Shown here piece after piece: positions 54,584-63,782 of a stretch of DNA of 64,000 bases. Positions within the stretch are counted from its first letter, which is position 1; each line of letters begins with the position of its first letter. A model generated the notes under the pieces. That model saw only the letters and a list, made by a program, of their open reading frames with translations. It was not told the origin of the DNA and did no database searches. A program made the translations under genes and the position numbers. Origin of the DNA: Bradyrhizobium cenepequi (GTDB lineage Bacteria; Pseudomonadota; Alphaproteobacteria; Rhizobiales; Xanthobacteraceae); assembly GCF_020329485.1 (NCBI RefSeq), contig NZ_JAGKJI010000003.1, positions 278,031 through 342,030 of the forward strand. Direction: 5' to 3'.

Positions 54584-56014
54584 ATGACCGCCGCCGCCAA
54601 GAAGCCTGCCTTCACCGACTACATCGTCAAGGACATCTCGCTCGCCGACTTCGGCCGCAAGGAAATCTCGCTCGCCGAAACCGAGATGCCCGGGTTGATG
54701 GCGACGCGTGAGGAGTTCGGCCCCAAGCAGCCGTTGAAGGGCGCGCGTATCGCCGGCTCCCTGCACATGACGATTCAGACAGCGGTCCTGATCGAGACGC
54801 TGGCTGCGCTCGGCGCCGACATCCGCTGGGTCTCCTGCAACATCTATTCGACCCAGGACCACGCGGCGGCGGCGATCGCGGCGGCCGGCATTCCGGTGTT
54901 CGCGGTGAAGGGCGAGACGCTCACCGACTACTGGGACTACACCGCCAAGCTGTTCGACTGGCACGGCGGCGGCACGCCCAACATGATCCTCGACGACGGC
55001 GGCGACGCCACCATGCTGGTGCATGCCGGCTACCGCGCCGAGCAGGGCGACACTGCGTTCCTCGACAAGCCCGGCTCGGAAGAAGAAGAGATCTTCTACG
55101 CGCTGATCAAGCGGCTCCTGAAGGAGAAGCCGAAGGGCTGGTTCGCCGAGATCGCCAAAAACGTCAAGGGCGTCTCGGAAGAGACCACCACCGGCGTGCA
55201 CCGCCTTTATGACATGGCGAACAAGGGCACGCTGCTGTTTCCGGCGATCAACGTCAACGACAGCGTCACCAAGTCGAAGTTCGACAACCTTTATGGCTGC
55301 CGCGAGTCGCTGGTCGACGGCATCCGCCGCGGCACGGACGTGATGCTGTCGGGCAAGGTCGCGATGGTTGCGGGCTTCGGTGACGTCGGCAAGGGCTCGG
55401 CGGCTTCGCTGCGCCAGGCCGGCTGCCGCGTCATGGTCTCCGAGGTCGATCCGATCTGCGCGCTGCAGGCAGCGATGGAAGGCTATGAGGTCGTCACCAT
55501 GGAAGATGCCGCGCCGCGCGCCGACATCTTCGTCACCGCGACCGGCAACAAGGACATCATCACCATCGAGCACATGCGCGCGATGAAGGATCGCGCCATC
55601 GTCTGCAACATCGGCCACTTCGACAACGAGATCCAGATCGCGCATCTGCGCAATCTGAAATGGACCAACATCAAGCCGCAGGTCGACGAGATCGAATTCC
55701 CCGACAAGCACCGCATCATCCTGCTGTCGGAAGGTCGCCTGGTGAACCTCGGCAACGCCATGGGCCATCCGTCCTTCGTGATGTCGGCTTCGTTCACCAA
55801 CCAGACGCTGGCGCAGATCGAGCTCTGGGCGAACAACAAGAACGGCAAGTACGAGAAGAAGGTCTACGTGCTGCCCAAGACTCTGGACGAGAAGGTCGCC
55901 CGCCTGCACCTCGCCAAGATCGGCGTCAAGCTGACCGAGCTGCGCAAGGACCAGGCCGACTATATCGGCGTGAAGCCGGAAGGCCCGTACAAGTCGGATC
56001 ATTACCGCTATTGA
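54584..56014 (+). CDS. ahcY: S-adenosylhomocysteine hydrolase
   Basis: 476 residues. Splits SAH to homocysteine and adenosine, closing the methyl cycle. [22 protein letters not shown] at the substrate domain, [22 protein letters not shown], the NAD-binding [29 protein letters not shown], and the C-terminal KSDHYRY carrying the conserved Lys-Tyr. Includes the ~40-residue insert ([20 protein letters not shown]) typical of this bacterial group. Preceded by a hairpin and followed by a strong terminator. Confidence 0.98.
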   Translation: MTAAAKKPAFTDYIVKDISLADFGRKEISLAETEMPGLMATREEFGPKQPLKGARIAGSLHMTIQTAVLIETLAALGADIRWVSCNIYSTQDHAAAAIAAAGIPVFAVKGETLTDYWDYTAKLFDWHGGGTPNMILDDGGDATMLVHAGYRAEQGDTAFLDKPGSEEEEIFYALIKRLLKEKPKGWFAEIAKNVKGVSEETTTGVHRLYDMANKGTLLFPAINVNDSVTKSKFDNLYGCRESLVDGIRRGTDVMLSGKVAMVAGFGDVGKGSAASLRQAGCRVMVSEVDPICALQAAMEGYEVVTMEDAAPRADIFVTATGNKDIITIEHMRAMKDRAIVCNIGHFDNEIQIAHLRNLKWTNIKPQVDEIEFPDKHRIILLSEGRLVNLGNAMGHPSFVMSASFTNQTLAQIELWANNKNGKYEKKVYVLPKTLDEKVARLHLAKIGVKLTELRKDQADYIGVKPEGPYKSDHYRY

Positions 56015-56044
56015 GCTGCAGTCCTCCTGAGTGAAATATTGCGA

Positions 56045-56071
56045 GGCCCCGGCGCAGTCCGGGGCCTTTTT
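56045..56071 (+). terminator. Rho-independent terminator after ahcY
   Basis: Perfect 8-bp GC stem GGCCCCGG/CCGGGGCC with a 6-base loop followed by TTTTT, 30 bases after the ahcY stop. Confidence 0.88.
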
Positions 56072-56143
56072 CTTTGCCGCGGCAACCAAAGGCGAGTTGC
56101 AAATTGGTTCCCACCTGCTCAATACTTCGGCAGGGAGAACGCC

Positions 56144-57610
56144 ATGACTGAAGCAGTCGAGCATTTCGACGTCGTGATCGTCGGCGCCGGGCTGTCCGGC
56201 ATCGGCGCGGGCTATCACCTGCAGCAGAAGTGCCCGACCAAGAGCTACCTCATCCTCGAGGGCCGCGATTGCATTGGCGGCACCTGGGACCTCTTCCGCT
56301 ATCCCGGCATCCGCTCCGACAGCGACATGTACACGCTCGGCTACTCGTTCCGTCCGTGGACCGAGCCGAAGGCAATCGCGGACGGGCCGCGCATCCTGAA
56401 CTATGTGCGCGAGACCGCACAGCAGAATGGCATCGACGAGAAGATCCGCTTCAACCATCGCGTCAAGCGCGTCTCGTGGTCGTCCGAAGCGACGCGCTGG
56501 ACCGTCGAGGCTGAGCGCAAGGCAGGTGAGGGCGCGGCAGAGATCGTGCGCTTCACCTGCAATTTCCTCTTCATGTGCTCGGGCTATTATAGATACGAGG
56601 AAGGCTACACGCCGGAATTCGCCGGCACCGCCGACTTCGAGGGCCAGATCGTGCATCCGCAGAAATGGCCCGAGAATCTCGACTATGCCGGCAAGCGCGT
56701 CGTCGTGATCGGCTCGGGAGCGACAGCGGTGACGCTGGTGCCGGAACTGGCGAAGACGGCTGCGCATGTCACCATGCTGCAGCGTTCGCCGACTTACGTG
56801 GTGGCGCGCCCGGCGGAGGACGCGCTCGCCAACAAGCTCAGGCGCAAGCTCTCGGCCAAGCTCGCCTATCATTTGATCCGCTGGCGCAACGTGCTGTTCG
56901 GCATGTATTTCTTCCAACTCTGCCGCCGCAAGCCGGAGCGCGCCAAGCAGCTCATCCTCGGCGGCATCAAGATGGCGCTCGGTCCGGAATACGACATCGG
57001 CACGCATTTCACGCCGCGCTACAATCCCTGGGAGCAGCGGCTCTGCCTCGTGCCTGATGGCGACCTGTTCAAGTCGATTCGCGAGAAGCGCGCCTCCGTC
57101 GTCACCAACCACATCGACACCTTCACCAGGAACGGCATTCGCTTAAAGGGCGGCAGCGAGCTTCCGGCTGACATCATCATCACCGCGACCGGCCTGGTCC
57201 TGCAGGTGCTCGGCGGCGTCGAGGTCAGCGTCGACGGCCGCAAGGTCGATTTCGCAAAAACGCTGAGCTACAAAGGGATGATGTACTCGGATGTGCCGAA
57301 CCTCGCTGCCGCGCTCGGCTACACCAACGCTTCCTGGACGCTGAAATGCGACCTCACCTGCGAATATGTCTGCCGTCTGATCAATTACATGGACCGGCAC
57401 GGCTTCAGGCAATGCGTGCCGCATAACCTCGATCCCTCGATCGAGGCGCTGCCGGCGCTGGATTTCTCCTCCGGCTATGTGCAACGCTCGATCGCAAAAC
57501 TGCCCAAGCAGGGCTCGAAGCGGCCGTGGCGGCTCTACCAGAATTATGCGCTCGACATCGTCTCCCTGCGCTACGGCAAGGTGGATGACGGCGTGATGCA
57601 GTATTCGTGA
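56144..57610 (+). CDS. Flavin-containing monooxygenase (Baeyer-Villiger-like)
   Basis: 488 residues from ATG 56144, which has AGGGAG upstream; the frame is open from 56039 without homology. FAD motif VIVGAGLSGIGAGYHL, GGTWDLFRYPGIRSDSDM, and the fingerprint F-x-G-x3-H-x3-W-P seen as FEGQIVHPQKWP (Pro after His, where many BVMOs have Ser/Thr). NADPH motif VIGSGATAVTLVPEL. Oxidises ketones or heteroatoms in an unknown pathway; no obvious partner genes. Two-Rossmann class B enzyme by motif order. Confidence 0.88.
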   Translation: MTEAVEHFDVVIVGAGLSGIGAGYHLQQKCPTKSYLILEGRDCIGGTWDLFRYPGIRSDSDMYTLGYSFRPWTEPKAIADGPRILNYVRETAQQNGIDEKIRFNHRVKRVSWSSEATRWTVEAERKAGEGAAEIVRFTCNFLFMCSGYYRYEEGYTPEFAGTADFEGQIVHPQKWPENLDYAGKRVVVIGSGATAVTLVPELAKTAAHVTMLQRSPTYVVARPAEDALANKLRRKLSAKLAYHLIRWRNVLFGMYFFQLCRRKPERAKQLILGGIKMALGPEYDIGTHFTPRYNPWEQRLCLVPDGDLFKSIREKRASVVTNHIDTFTRNGIRLKGGSELPADIIITATGLVLQVLGGVEVSVDGRKVDFAKTLSYKGMMYSDVPNLAAALGYTNASWTLKCDLTCEYVCRLINYMDRHGFRQCVPHNLDPSIEALPALDFSSGYVQRSIAKLPKQGSKRPWRLYQNYALDIVSLRYGKVDDGVMQYS

Positions 57611-57775
57611 CAATCCTCGCTGTTCTCGCGCTGCATCCGTCCAAGCATCCCATGGGTTGTTTTGCGTATTCGGGCGCGGCGCCGAATCAGCCATTCTGGC
57701 GCGACGGTTAACGCCGGATTAACCGAGACGCCCTACGCTGCACGGCCTGTGGCTGCTGATAGCACGAGGAAGCCC

Positions 57776-57928
57776 ATGGATGCCCAGCGAATTGCCGTCG
57801 ATGCCCTGGTGGCGCTGACCGATTGCGACCGCGACGCCGCCGTTACCTTCATCCGCCGCCTCTACCTCGCCGGCATCAAGGACCCCAAGCGCCTGACCTT
57901 CAAAGGCCTGCAGGCGATGCGCGCCTGA
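57776..57928 (+). CDS. Small conserved-looking protein of 50 residues
   Basis: ATG 57776 with GAGGAAG upstream. Sequence IAVDALVALTDCDRDAAVTF then LYLAGIKDPKRLTFKGLQAM looks like a compact helical protein. Codon use is genome-typical. Function unknown. Confidence 0.55.
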   Translation: MDAQRIAVDALVALTDCDRDAAVTFIRRLYLAGIKDPKRLTFKGLQAMRA

Positions 57929-57948
57929 CGGTGCGTCCGGGTTTGATG

Positions 57949-58035
57949 CGTAGGATGGGTAGAGCGAAGCGAAACCCATCGCGATGATGCACGCCGCGTG
58001 AATGATGGGTTTCGCTTCGCTCTACCCATCCTACG
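57949..58035. repeat. 31-bp perfect inverted repeat
   Basis: Arms at 57949-57979 and 58005-58035 are exact complements (CGTAGGATGGGTAGAGCGAA... on the left), with a 25-base spacer. A dispersed palindromic element of this type is common in Bradyrhizobium. Confidence 0.85.
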
Positions 58036-58057
58036 ATTCTCCCAACGCCCGCACGGT

Positions 58058-58180
58058 GTCGTCCCCGCGAAAGCGGGAACCCATAACCACAGGTGGTTGT
58101 TGTGGCGCGAGCAAGTGGTTGTGGCGGAGCATATCACAAGCGACCTGTGGTTATGGGTCCCGCGTCAAGCCCGGGACGAC
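58058..58180. repeat. Imperfect inverted repeat
   Basis: Left arm starts GTCGTCCC and ends ACCCATAACCACAGGT near 58094. The right arm at 58143-58180 is its complement with a mismatched middle. Second palindromic element in the same gene-free interval. Confidence 0.75.
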
Positions 58181-58294
58181 GCGAGGAGAGATCACGATTC
58201 AAATGTCAAACAGCAGGGAGGATGTGAGTCTGCATTCTCGCGGCGCGTTGCGTCCGAGTCTTGCGTCTCGTTTCACCCTCCTCGATAGCAGAGG

Positions 58295-58398
58295 GCGCAG
58301 GGAAAGCCGGGTGCCGGTTGCACCCGTGGGCCCCGTGCAACAAAAAGCACGGGGGTAGGACCACAGGTCAACCGAAGCAACACCGGCTTTCCCTGCGC
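58295..58398. repeat. Structured repeat element, possibly transcribed
   Basis: Outer arms GCGCAGGGAAAGCCGG (58295-58310) and the exact complement (58383-58398). Inside, CCCCGTGC-N8-GCACGGGG forms a second hairpin near 58333-58357. The whole can fold as one rod. No reading frame fits. Together with 57949-58180 it fills most of the 900-base gap before the hydroxylase gene; 58400-58826 holds nothing I recognise apart from the likely promoter. Confidence 0.6.
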
Positions 58399-58826
58399 AG
58401 TGGTTTTACGGCTTACTTCGTGCTCTTCCCGGTGACCGGGCTTTCTTGCCACCGTCACCCGCGGGATACTTCCCGCAAGCTTAGCGCCAGCGTCGGGGCG
58501 CCAGAACCACACGACTTCGCCGTCCGCTGATGCCACGCTCGTCAGTCGCAACACCCGCGTCCACCGCATCTCACCGCGCGTTCGTGACGATCGCGATCCG
58601 CCCCTCTCATCGGGTGAGATGGCGCGGGGTTATACAGGTGATTTGCCCGACGGGTTAAGGGGAAAATTTTGGTGAACAGGGACTGGACGACCCGATTCAC
58701 CTTGAAATTGCAAGGAAAATTCGCCCCCGCGTGCAAGCCCCGAAGCTTCCTCCAGGATTGGCTTCCGCGACTTCGTTGGATATAGGAAAAACGGACGTGG
58801 CTAGGGACCACGATCATGAGACTACC

Positions 58827-59756
58827 ATGCTGAAAACGCTATTCGCGCCGCAGCTTGTGATCCTCTACATCCTCGCGGCATCCACCATCTACGTTCACTT
58901 CCGCGGCCGCGAGCGGCTCCGGTTTGCCCGCCAGCTCGGCGACCATTCGACCTATCTCGCCCCGTACAACGTGCTGATGTACGCCGGTTCGGCCGTCCCG
59001 AATGTGCCGGTGATACCGGTCGAGAAATTTCCCGAGCTCGCCAAGCTCAGCGAGAACTGGGAGACGATCCGCGACGAGGCGGTGCGGCTGTTCGACAAGG
59101 GTTTTATCCGCGCGGCCGCGAAGAACAACGACTGGGGCTTCTATTCCTTCTTCAAGAGCGGCTGGAAGCGCTTCTACCTGAAGTGGTACGACGATTTCCT
59201 GCCGTCGGCGCGCACGCTGTGTCCGAAGACCGTGGAGCTGTTGAATTCGATACCGTCCGTGCACGGCGCGATGTTTGCGATGCTGCCGCCTGGCGGCAAG
59301 CTCGGTGCGCACCGCGATCCCTTTGCTGGCTCACTGCGCTATCACCTCGGGCTGGTCACTCCCAACTCGAACAAGTGCCGGATCCTGGTCGACGGAGTGG
59401 AATGCGTCTGGCGCGACGGCGAGGCCTTCATGTTCGACGAGACCTTCATCCACCACGCCGAGAATGCGACCGACCAGAACCGGATCATCCTGTTCTGCGA
59501 CGTCGAACGCCCGATGAAGTATGGCTTCATGACCGCGATCAACCGCTGGGTGAGCCATCACATCGTCAAGGCCTCCGCCACGCAGAACGTGGATGGCGAG
59601 CATGTCGGCGTGCTCAACAAGGTATTCGGCAAGCTCTACGAGATTCACCTAGCCAGCCGCCGCGTGAAAGAGTGGAACCGCAAGGTCTACTACACGCTGA
59701 AATATTCGCTGGCGGTGCTGATCCTCGGGCTGATCGTCGTGTCGGCGCTGCGGTGA
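58827..59756 (+). CDS. Aspartyl/asparaginyl beta-hydroxylase family protein (LpxO-like)
   Basis: 309 residues from ATG 58827. Membrane-anchored: hydrophobic LFAPQLVILYILAASTIYVHF at the N-terminus and a C-terminal YSLAVLILGLIVVSAL span. The soluble part has GGKLGAHRDPFAGSLRYHLGL with the iron-binding His-Arg-Asp, and FDETFIHHAENATDQNRIILFCDVERP with the second His and the 2-oxoglutarate Arg. LpxO enzymes hydroxylate a secondary acyl chain of lipid A. That role fits an LPS-rich window, but a peptide-hydroxylating role is not excluded. Confidence 0.83.
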   Translation: MLKTLFAPQLVILYILAASTIYVHFRGRERLRFARQLGDHSTYLAPYNVLMYAGSAVPNVPVIPVEKFPELAKLSENWETIRDEAVRLFDKGFIRAAAKNNDWGFYSFFKSGWKRFYLKWYDDFLPSARTLCPKTVELLNSIPSVHGAMFAMLPPGGKLGAHRDPFAGSLRYHLGLVTPNSNKCRILVDGVECVWRDGEAFMFDETFIHHAENATDQNRIILFCDVERPMKYGFMTAINRWVSHHIVKASATQNVDGEHVGVLNKVFGKLYEIHLASRRVKEWNRKVYYTLKYSLAVLILGLIVVSALR

Positions 59757-59776
59757 TGGATGCGGAGCGTGTAGGG

Positions 59777-59814
59777 CCGTAGGCCGGATTACGCTGCGCT
59801 AATCCGCCCTACGG
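59777..59814. repeat. Short palindromic element
   Basis: CCGTAGG-C-CGGATTA faces TAATCCG-C-CCTACGG around a 9-base spacer, between the convergent hydroxylase and hydrolase genes. Could act as a bidirectional transcription barrier, but lacks T-runs. Confidence 0.65.
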
Positions 59815-59816
59815 CA

Positions 59817-60662
59817 CTAGGGAAGCGCCGCAGCGGCGTTGGCAACGAGCGGGCTGTCGGTCGCCGCCGGCGACAGTTCGCTGCTGCTGCCCTTGGTGAG
59901 AAATTCGTCGAGCGTAGCCTGGATCCTGTGCTTGACGGAATAAGGTCCACGGTCGCACATGTCAGTATGCCGGAATTGCGTATCGATGATATCGATAACT
60001 TGCTTCTTGGCCTGTTCGGAGGCCGGCAACACGCCGGGATCGGTCTTGAAGTTGGGGTCTTTCGAGCGGAACGACAGGATCTTCAGTCTGTCGTCAACCA
60101 CGAAGGGGACGCGCAGATTGTCCAGCGTTATCACCTTTGACACCAGTTCGGGATGCTGCTTGGCGTAGTACATGGCGATATCGCCGCCGTTCGAATGACC
60201 GACCAGGGTCAGATGATCGTAGACGGCATTGGGCTCAAGCGTCTTTAGCTTCGAGAGCACAAAGCCGATGTTGGCTTCGCCCTTATTGTAGACGCCAAGC
60301 CTGCCGACATAGGGCAGTCCCACCTTCGTGACCAGCGGAGGGTCGGTCGGAATATCCTGCTGAATGCTCGCGACCAGATATCCGTCCGCTGCCAGCACGT
60401 TTTCCAGGAACGAATACTCGGTGTTCTTGACCGTGTTGCCGTTGCTGATGATCGCCACCGGAAGTTTCCAGAATCCGGCATTGGCCTTCATCTCGTAGTC
60501 CGCACGCACGGCAAGATCGACCGGCACCGGCCGTTGTCGGGTCTCATCATAGAGACTCAAGCTCTCGTGCCGAATTCCCCATTTGCTGACGGCAAAGTAG
60601 GCCGCGCTGGAAAGGGCGCACAGGCAGGCGAAAACGACAATGCCTCGCTTCATTGCTTCCAT
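59817..60662 (-). CDS. Exported alpha/beta hydrolase
   Basis: 281 residues from ATG 60662 (ATG 60653 is also possible; the frame is open to 60794 without homology). Signal/anchor MKRGIVVFACLCALSSAAYFAV. Alpha/beta-hydrolase features: LPVAIISNGNTVKNTEYSFL at the early strand, LTLVGHSNGGDIAMYYA with the nucleophile Ser in GHSNG, and LVSKVITLDNLRVPF. The C-terminal His candidate lies in DTQFRHTDMCDRG. Periplasmic esterase or lipase of unknown substrate. Confidence 0.72.
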   Translation of the reverse strand: MEAMKRGIVVFACLCALSSAAYFAVSKWGIRHESLSLYDETRQRPVPVDLAVRADYEMKANAGFWKLPVAIISNGNTVKNTEYSFLENVLAADGYLVASIQQDIPTDPPLVTKVGLPYVGRLGVYNKGEANIGFVLSKLKTLEPNAVYDHLTLVGHSNGGDIAMYYAKQHPELVSKVITLDNLRVPFVVDDRLKILSFRSKDPNFKTDPGVLPASEQAKKQVIDIIDTQFRHTDMCDRGPYSVKHRIQATLDEFLTKGSSSELSPAATDSPLVANAAAALP

Positions 60663-60976
60663 CCCGTCGTTTTTTGGTATTGATTTGCTGTTAATATGGG
60701 AATGCCTGACGGAAAAGGCTCTAAGTCCCGCGGCCACATTAAATTTCTGTGAGCTTCTTGAAATTTCCGTGAGCTTCCTGCCCTGCGCTGGCATCGCTGC
60801 GCCTGCGCAAGAACGAAGCGGCGCGTTGGTCGCGAGGATACACGCGGTTGTGTTCGCCTTCGGTCAGTCGATCCGCTTGAAGTCTAGCCGTCGCTCCCGA
60901 CGTAGTTGGAACGTTCAACAACGTGGCGCGTTGCGTCACGATCAGAAAAGAAAAGGGGGCGTCGGAGGAATGCTTC

Positions 60977-62311
60977 GTGGCAACACTCGACGTCACACCA
61001 CTCTCCCCGTCCGAGCACCAAGTTCAGCTTCGTCGCGCCGTCATCGCCTCCACGATTGGGACCGCGATCGAATGGTATGATTTCTTCCTCTACAGCACCG
61101 TCACCGGTCTGGTTTTCGCAAAGCTGTTCTTCCCGCACTCCGACCCCTGGGTCGGCACGCTGGAGGCATTTGCCATTTATGCGGTCGGCTTTGTCGCGCG
61201 GCCGATCGGTGCTGCGATCTTCGGGCATTATGGCGACCGCATCGGCCGTAAAGCGACGCTGATCGCGACGCTGCTCCTGATGGGACTGGCGACCGCGGCG
61301 GTGGCGGTGGTGCCGACCTATGCGAGCGTCGGCATCTGGGGAGCGGTGATCCTGACAGTGCTGCGCTTCATCCAGGGCATTGGTGTCGGCGGCGAATGGG
61401 GCGGCTCGGTGCTGATGTCGATGGAGTGGGCGCGCGACAACCACTCCCGCGGATTCATCGCGTCATGGCCGCAATTCGGCGTGCCCTGCGGCCTGTTCCT
61501 CGCCAATCTTGCAGTGCTGGCGTTCAGCCAGATGGCCGGGGACCAGTTCCTCGCTTGGGGCTGGCGCCTTCCGTTTGCGGTCAGCCTCATCCTGGTCGGC
61601 GTCGGCCTCTACATCCGGCTCGGTATTATGGAAACGCCGGTGTTCTCCAAACTGGTGGCCGAGCAAAAGCTCGACCGCACGCCGATGCTGACGGTGATAA
61701 GGGAGTATCCGAAGGAAATCCTGCTGTCCGCTTTCGCGCGCATGGCCGAGCAGGCGCCGTTCTACGTTTTCACCGCCTTCGTCTTTTCCTATGGCATTGC
61801 CACGCTGCACGTCTCGCGCGACTTCCTGCTCACCGCGGTGCTCACGGCTTCGGTGCTGTCGTTCGTCTCGATCCCGCTGTTCGGGCATCTGTCTGACCGG
61901 ATCGGCCGCAAGACCATGTACATGATCGGTGCGGTGGCGACCGGCATCTTCGGTTTCATCTACTTCGCGATGCTCAACACGGGATCGCTGGCGATCATCT
62001 TCCTCGCGATCTTCCTGTCGCTGATTCCGCACGACATGCTGTACGGGCCGCAGGCGGCGCTGATTGCCGAGAGCTTTACCGGCCGCCTGCGCTACAGCGG
62101 CTCATCGCTCGGCTACCAGCTCGCATCCGTGATCGCCGGCGGTCCGGCGCCGCTGATCGCGACCTGGCTGTTCGGCACGTTCCAGTCGTCGACCGCAATC
62201 GCGGTCTATATCGCGATCTGCGCCGTCATCACGCTGGCCGCGACTGCGATGATGACCGACTACACCGGGAAAGACATCAACGCGGCCGACGCGCATCGCC
62301 GGCCGGCATAA
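60977..62311 (+). CDS. MFS transporter, metabolite:H+ symporter (MHS) family
   Basis: 444 residues from GTG 60977, chosen because GGAGGA lies seven bases upstream; an in-frame ATG at 60923 lacks a ribosome site. Twelve membrane segments. MHS signatures: GTAIEWYDFFLYSTVTGLVF in helix 1, FVARPIGAAIFGHYGDRIGRK in the helix 2-3 loop, and RFIQGIGVGGEWGGSVLM in helix 4. GHLSDRIGRK recurs in the second half. Family members import dicarboxylates, betaines, shikimate and similar acids with protons. Confidence 0.92.
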   Translation: MATLDVTPLSPSEHQVQLRRAVIASTIGTAIEWYDFFLYSTVTGLVFAKLFFPHSDPWVGTLEAFAIYAVGFVARPIGAAIFGHYGDRIGRKATLIATLLLMGLATAAVAVVPTYASVGIWGAVILTVLRFIQGIGVGGEWGGSVLMSMEWARDNHSRGFIASWPQFGVPCGLFLANLAVLAFSQMAGDQFLAWGWRLPFAVSLILVGVGLYIRLGIMETPVFSKLVAEQKLDRTPMLTVIREYPKEILLSAFARMAEQAPFYVFTAFVFSYGIATLHVSRDFLLTAVLTASVLSFVSIPLFGHLSDRIGRKTMYMIGAVATGIFGFIYFAMLNTGSLAIIFLAIFLSLIPHDMLYGPQAALIAESFTGRLRYSGSSLGYQLASVIAGGPAPLIATWLFGTFQSSTAIAVYIAICAVITLAATAMMTDYTGKDINAADAHRRPA

Positions 62312-62331
62312 GCTAGCAAGGAGGAAACGGC

Positions 62332-62706
62332 ATGTTGAAATGGCGGAGTGAATCGGCGCTCGATCTCTACAATCTGGCGGCAGCGATCTTCCTGCTTGCC
62401 GCACCGTGGATGTTTGTCCGCGCCAACCCGACGGCGGCGATCGATCTGCGCCTAAGCGGAACGGCGATCGCGGTCCTGTCGCTGGCGGCGATGATTGCAT
62501 TTTCCGTTTGGGAAGAATGGATCAACCTGCTCGTCGGTGGTTGGTTGATCGTGTCACCATGGCTGCTCGGCTTCACGCACACGCGCGCGATGCATTTCAG
62601 CATCGTCGCCGGCGCCGTGGTGATGTTCATGTGCCTGCTCGAGTTGTGGCTGGAGTACGAGAAGACGCATCTCGGCCCGGCTGCGCGGGCTTCGGAAAGG
62701 AAGTAG
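62332..62706 (+). CDS. SPW-repeat membrane protein
   Basis: 124 residues with four membrane spans. Two SPW-type motifs: LAAPWMFVRA near residue 22 and WLIVSPWLLGFT near residue 76, each within a hydrophobic pair. The family's function is unknown. Strong AAGGAGG ten bases before the ATG. Only 20 bases after the MFS gene, so co-transcribed. Confidence 0.82.
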   Translation: MLKWRSESALDLYNLAAAIFLLAAPWMFVRANPTAAIDLRLSGTAIAVLSLAAMIAFSVWEEWINLLVGGWLIVSPWLLGFTHTRAMHFSIVAGAVVMFMCLLELWLEYEKTHLGPAARASERK

Positions 62707-62800
62707 TGACTCAATCAGAACCGAGTATGCTCTGGCTGTAGCCCGGATAGAGCGCCAGCGTAACCCCGGGGCCGCTCTCGACCTTGGCAATAACGCGGGT

Positions 62801-62906
62801 CGTCATTCCGGGGCGCGCGTAGCGTGAGCCCGGAATCCGTCAGGCGGCAGGTGACGGCGGAGAAATGGATTCCGGGCTCGATGCTGCGCATCGCCCCGGA
62901 ATGACG
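62801..62906. repeat. Inverted repeat with 38-base arms
   Basis: CGTCATTCCGGGGCGCGCGT... (62801-62838) faces GGATTCCGGGCTCG...CCCCGGAATGACG (62868-62906), complementary apart from a few central mismatches. Dispersed palindrome downstream of the converging SPW and FAH genes. Confidence 0.75.
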
Positions 62907-62932
62907 TCTGTGGGCGTGGTGACGCCGGAGTG

Positions 62933-63634
62933 TTACTCCGGCTGGCCGATCGAGACCTTCAGCGTGCCGACGCCGTCGACGCCGCACTCGATCTTGTCGC
63001 CGGGCTGGAGCTGTGAGACGCCGGCCGGCGTGCCCGTCATGATGAGGTCGCCGCCGGCGAGCTTCACCTGCTGCGAGAGCTGCCAGATGATCTCGGGCAC
63101 ATTCCAGATCAGTTCGGTGAGGTCGCCCTTCTGGGTCTCCTTGCCGTTGACGGTGAGCCAGATCCTGCCCTTTGACGGATGGCCGATCTTGGAGGCCGGC
63201 TGCAGCGCGGAGCAGGGCGCGGAATAGTCGAAGGACTTTCCGATCTCCCAGGGACGCTCCTTCTTGCGCGAGGCGATCTGCAGGTCGCGGCGGGTGAGGT
63301 CGATGCCGACAGCATAGCCGTAGACATGGTCGAGCGCCTTGTCGGCGGGAATGTTGAGGCCGCCGCTCTTCATGGCGACCAGCAGTTCGACCTCGTGGTG
63401 CAGGTCCTTGGTCAGCGGCGGGTAGGGGATGCTGGCACCGTCAGGCACCAGCATGTCGGCATGCTTGGCGAAGAAGAAGGGCGGCGCGCGCTCGTCATTG
63501 CCCATCTCGCGGATGTGCTCGAGGTAGTTGCGCCCGACGCACCAGATCCGCCGGACGGGGAAGGATTTGGTCTCGCCGACGACGGGGAGTGAAGCTTGTG
63601 GCGGGGCAGGGATGACGTAATCCGTGGCGGTCAT
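62933..63634 (-). CDS. Fumarylacetoacetate hydrolase family protein
   Basis: 233 residues. FAH fold: RIWCVGRNYLEHIREMG (substrate-binding Asn-Tyr), FFAKHADMLVPDG, HHEVELLVAM with metal-binding Glu residues, GYAVGIDLTRRDLQ with Asp, and DLIMTGTPAGVSQLQPGDKIE at the end. Family members are acylpyruvases, fumarylpyruvate hydrolases (e.g. glutathione-independent gentisate route) or oxaloacetate tautomerases. Which one cannot be told. Single gene. Confidence 0.88.
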   Translation of the reverse strand: MTATDYVIPAPPQASLPVVGETKSFPVRRIWCVGRNYLEHIREMGNDERAPPFFFAKHADMLVPDGASIPYPPLTKDLHHEVELLVAMKSGGLNIPADKALDHVYGYAVGIDLTRRDLQIASRKKERPWEIGKSFDYSAPCSALQPASKIGHPSKGRIWLTVNGKETQKGDLTELIWNVPEIIWQLSQQVKLAGGDLIMTGTPAGVSQLQPGDKIECGVDGVGTLKVSIGQPE

Positions 63635-63782
63635 GAAGCGCTCTCGTTTGGGTGAGTTATTGCTTGGTATGGTTGATCGAAGCGGCTCGTCTGCGAGTTT
63701 ACTTCACCTCTCCCGCTTGCGAGAGCTTTGCATAATGGGCGAATCTGCGATTCTCTAAGAGAGGATCGGAGAGGGGGCTGGA

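Noticed and set aside
52880..57112. 1410-codon minus-strand open frame
   Set aside because: Antisense shadow of metK, ahcY and the flavin monooxygenase in high-GC DNA; the composition is rich in Val/Arg/Asp/His as expected for a shadow, and the plus-strand genes are unambiguous.
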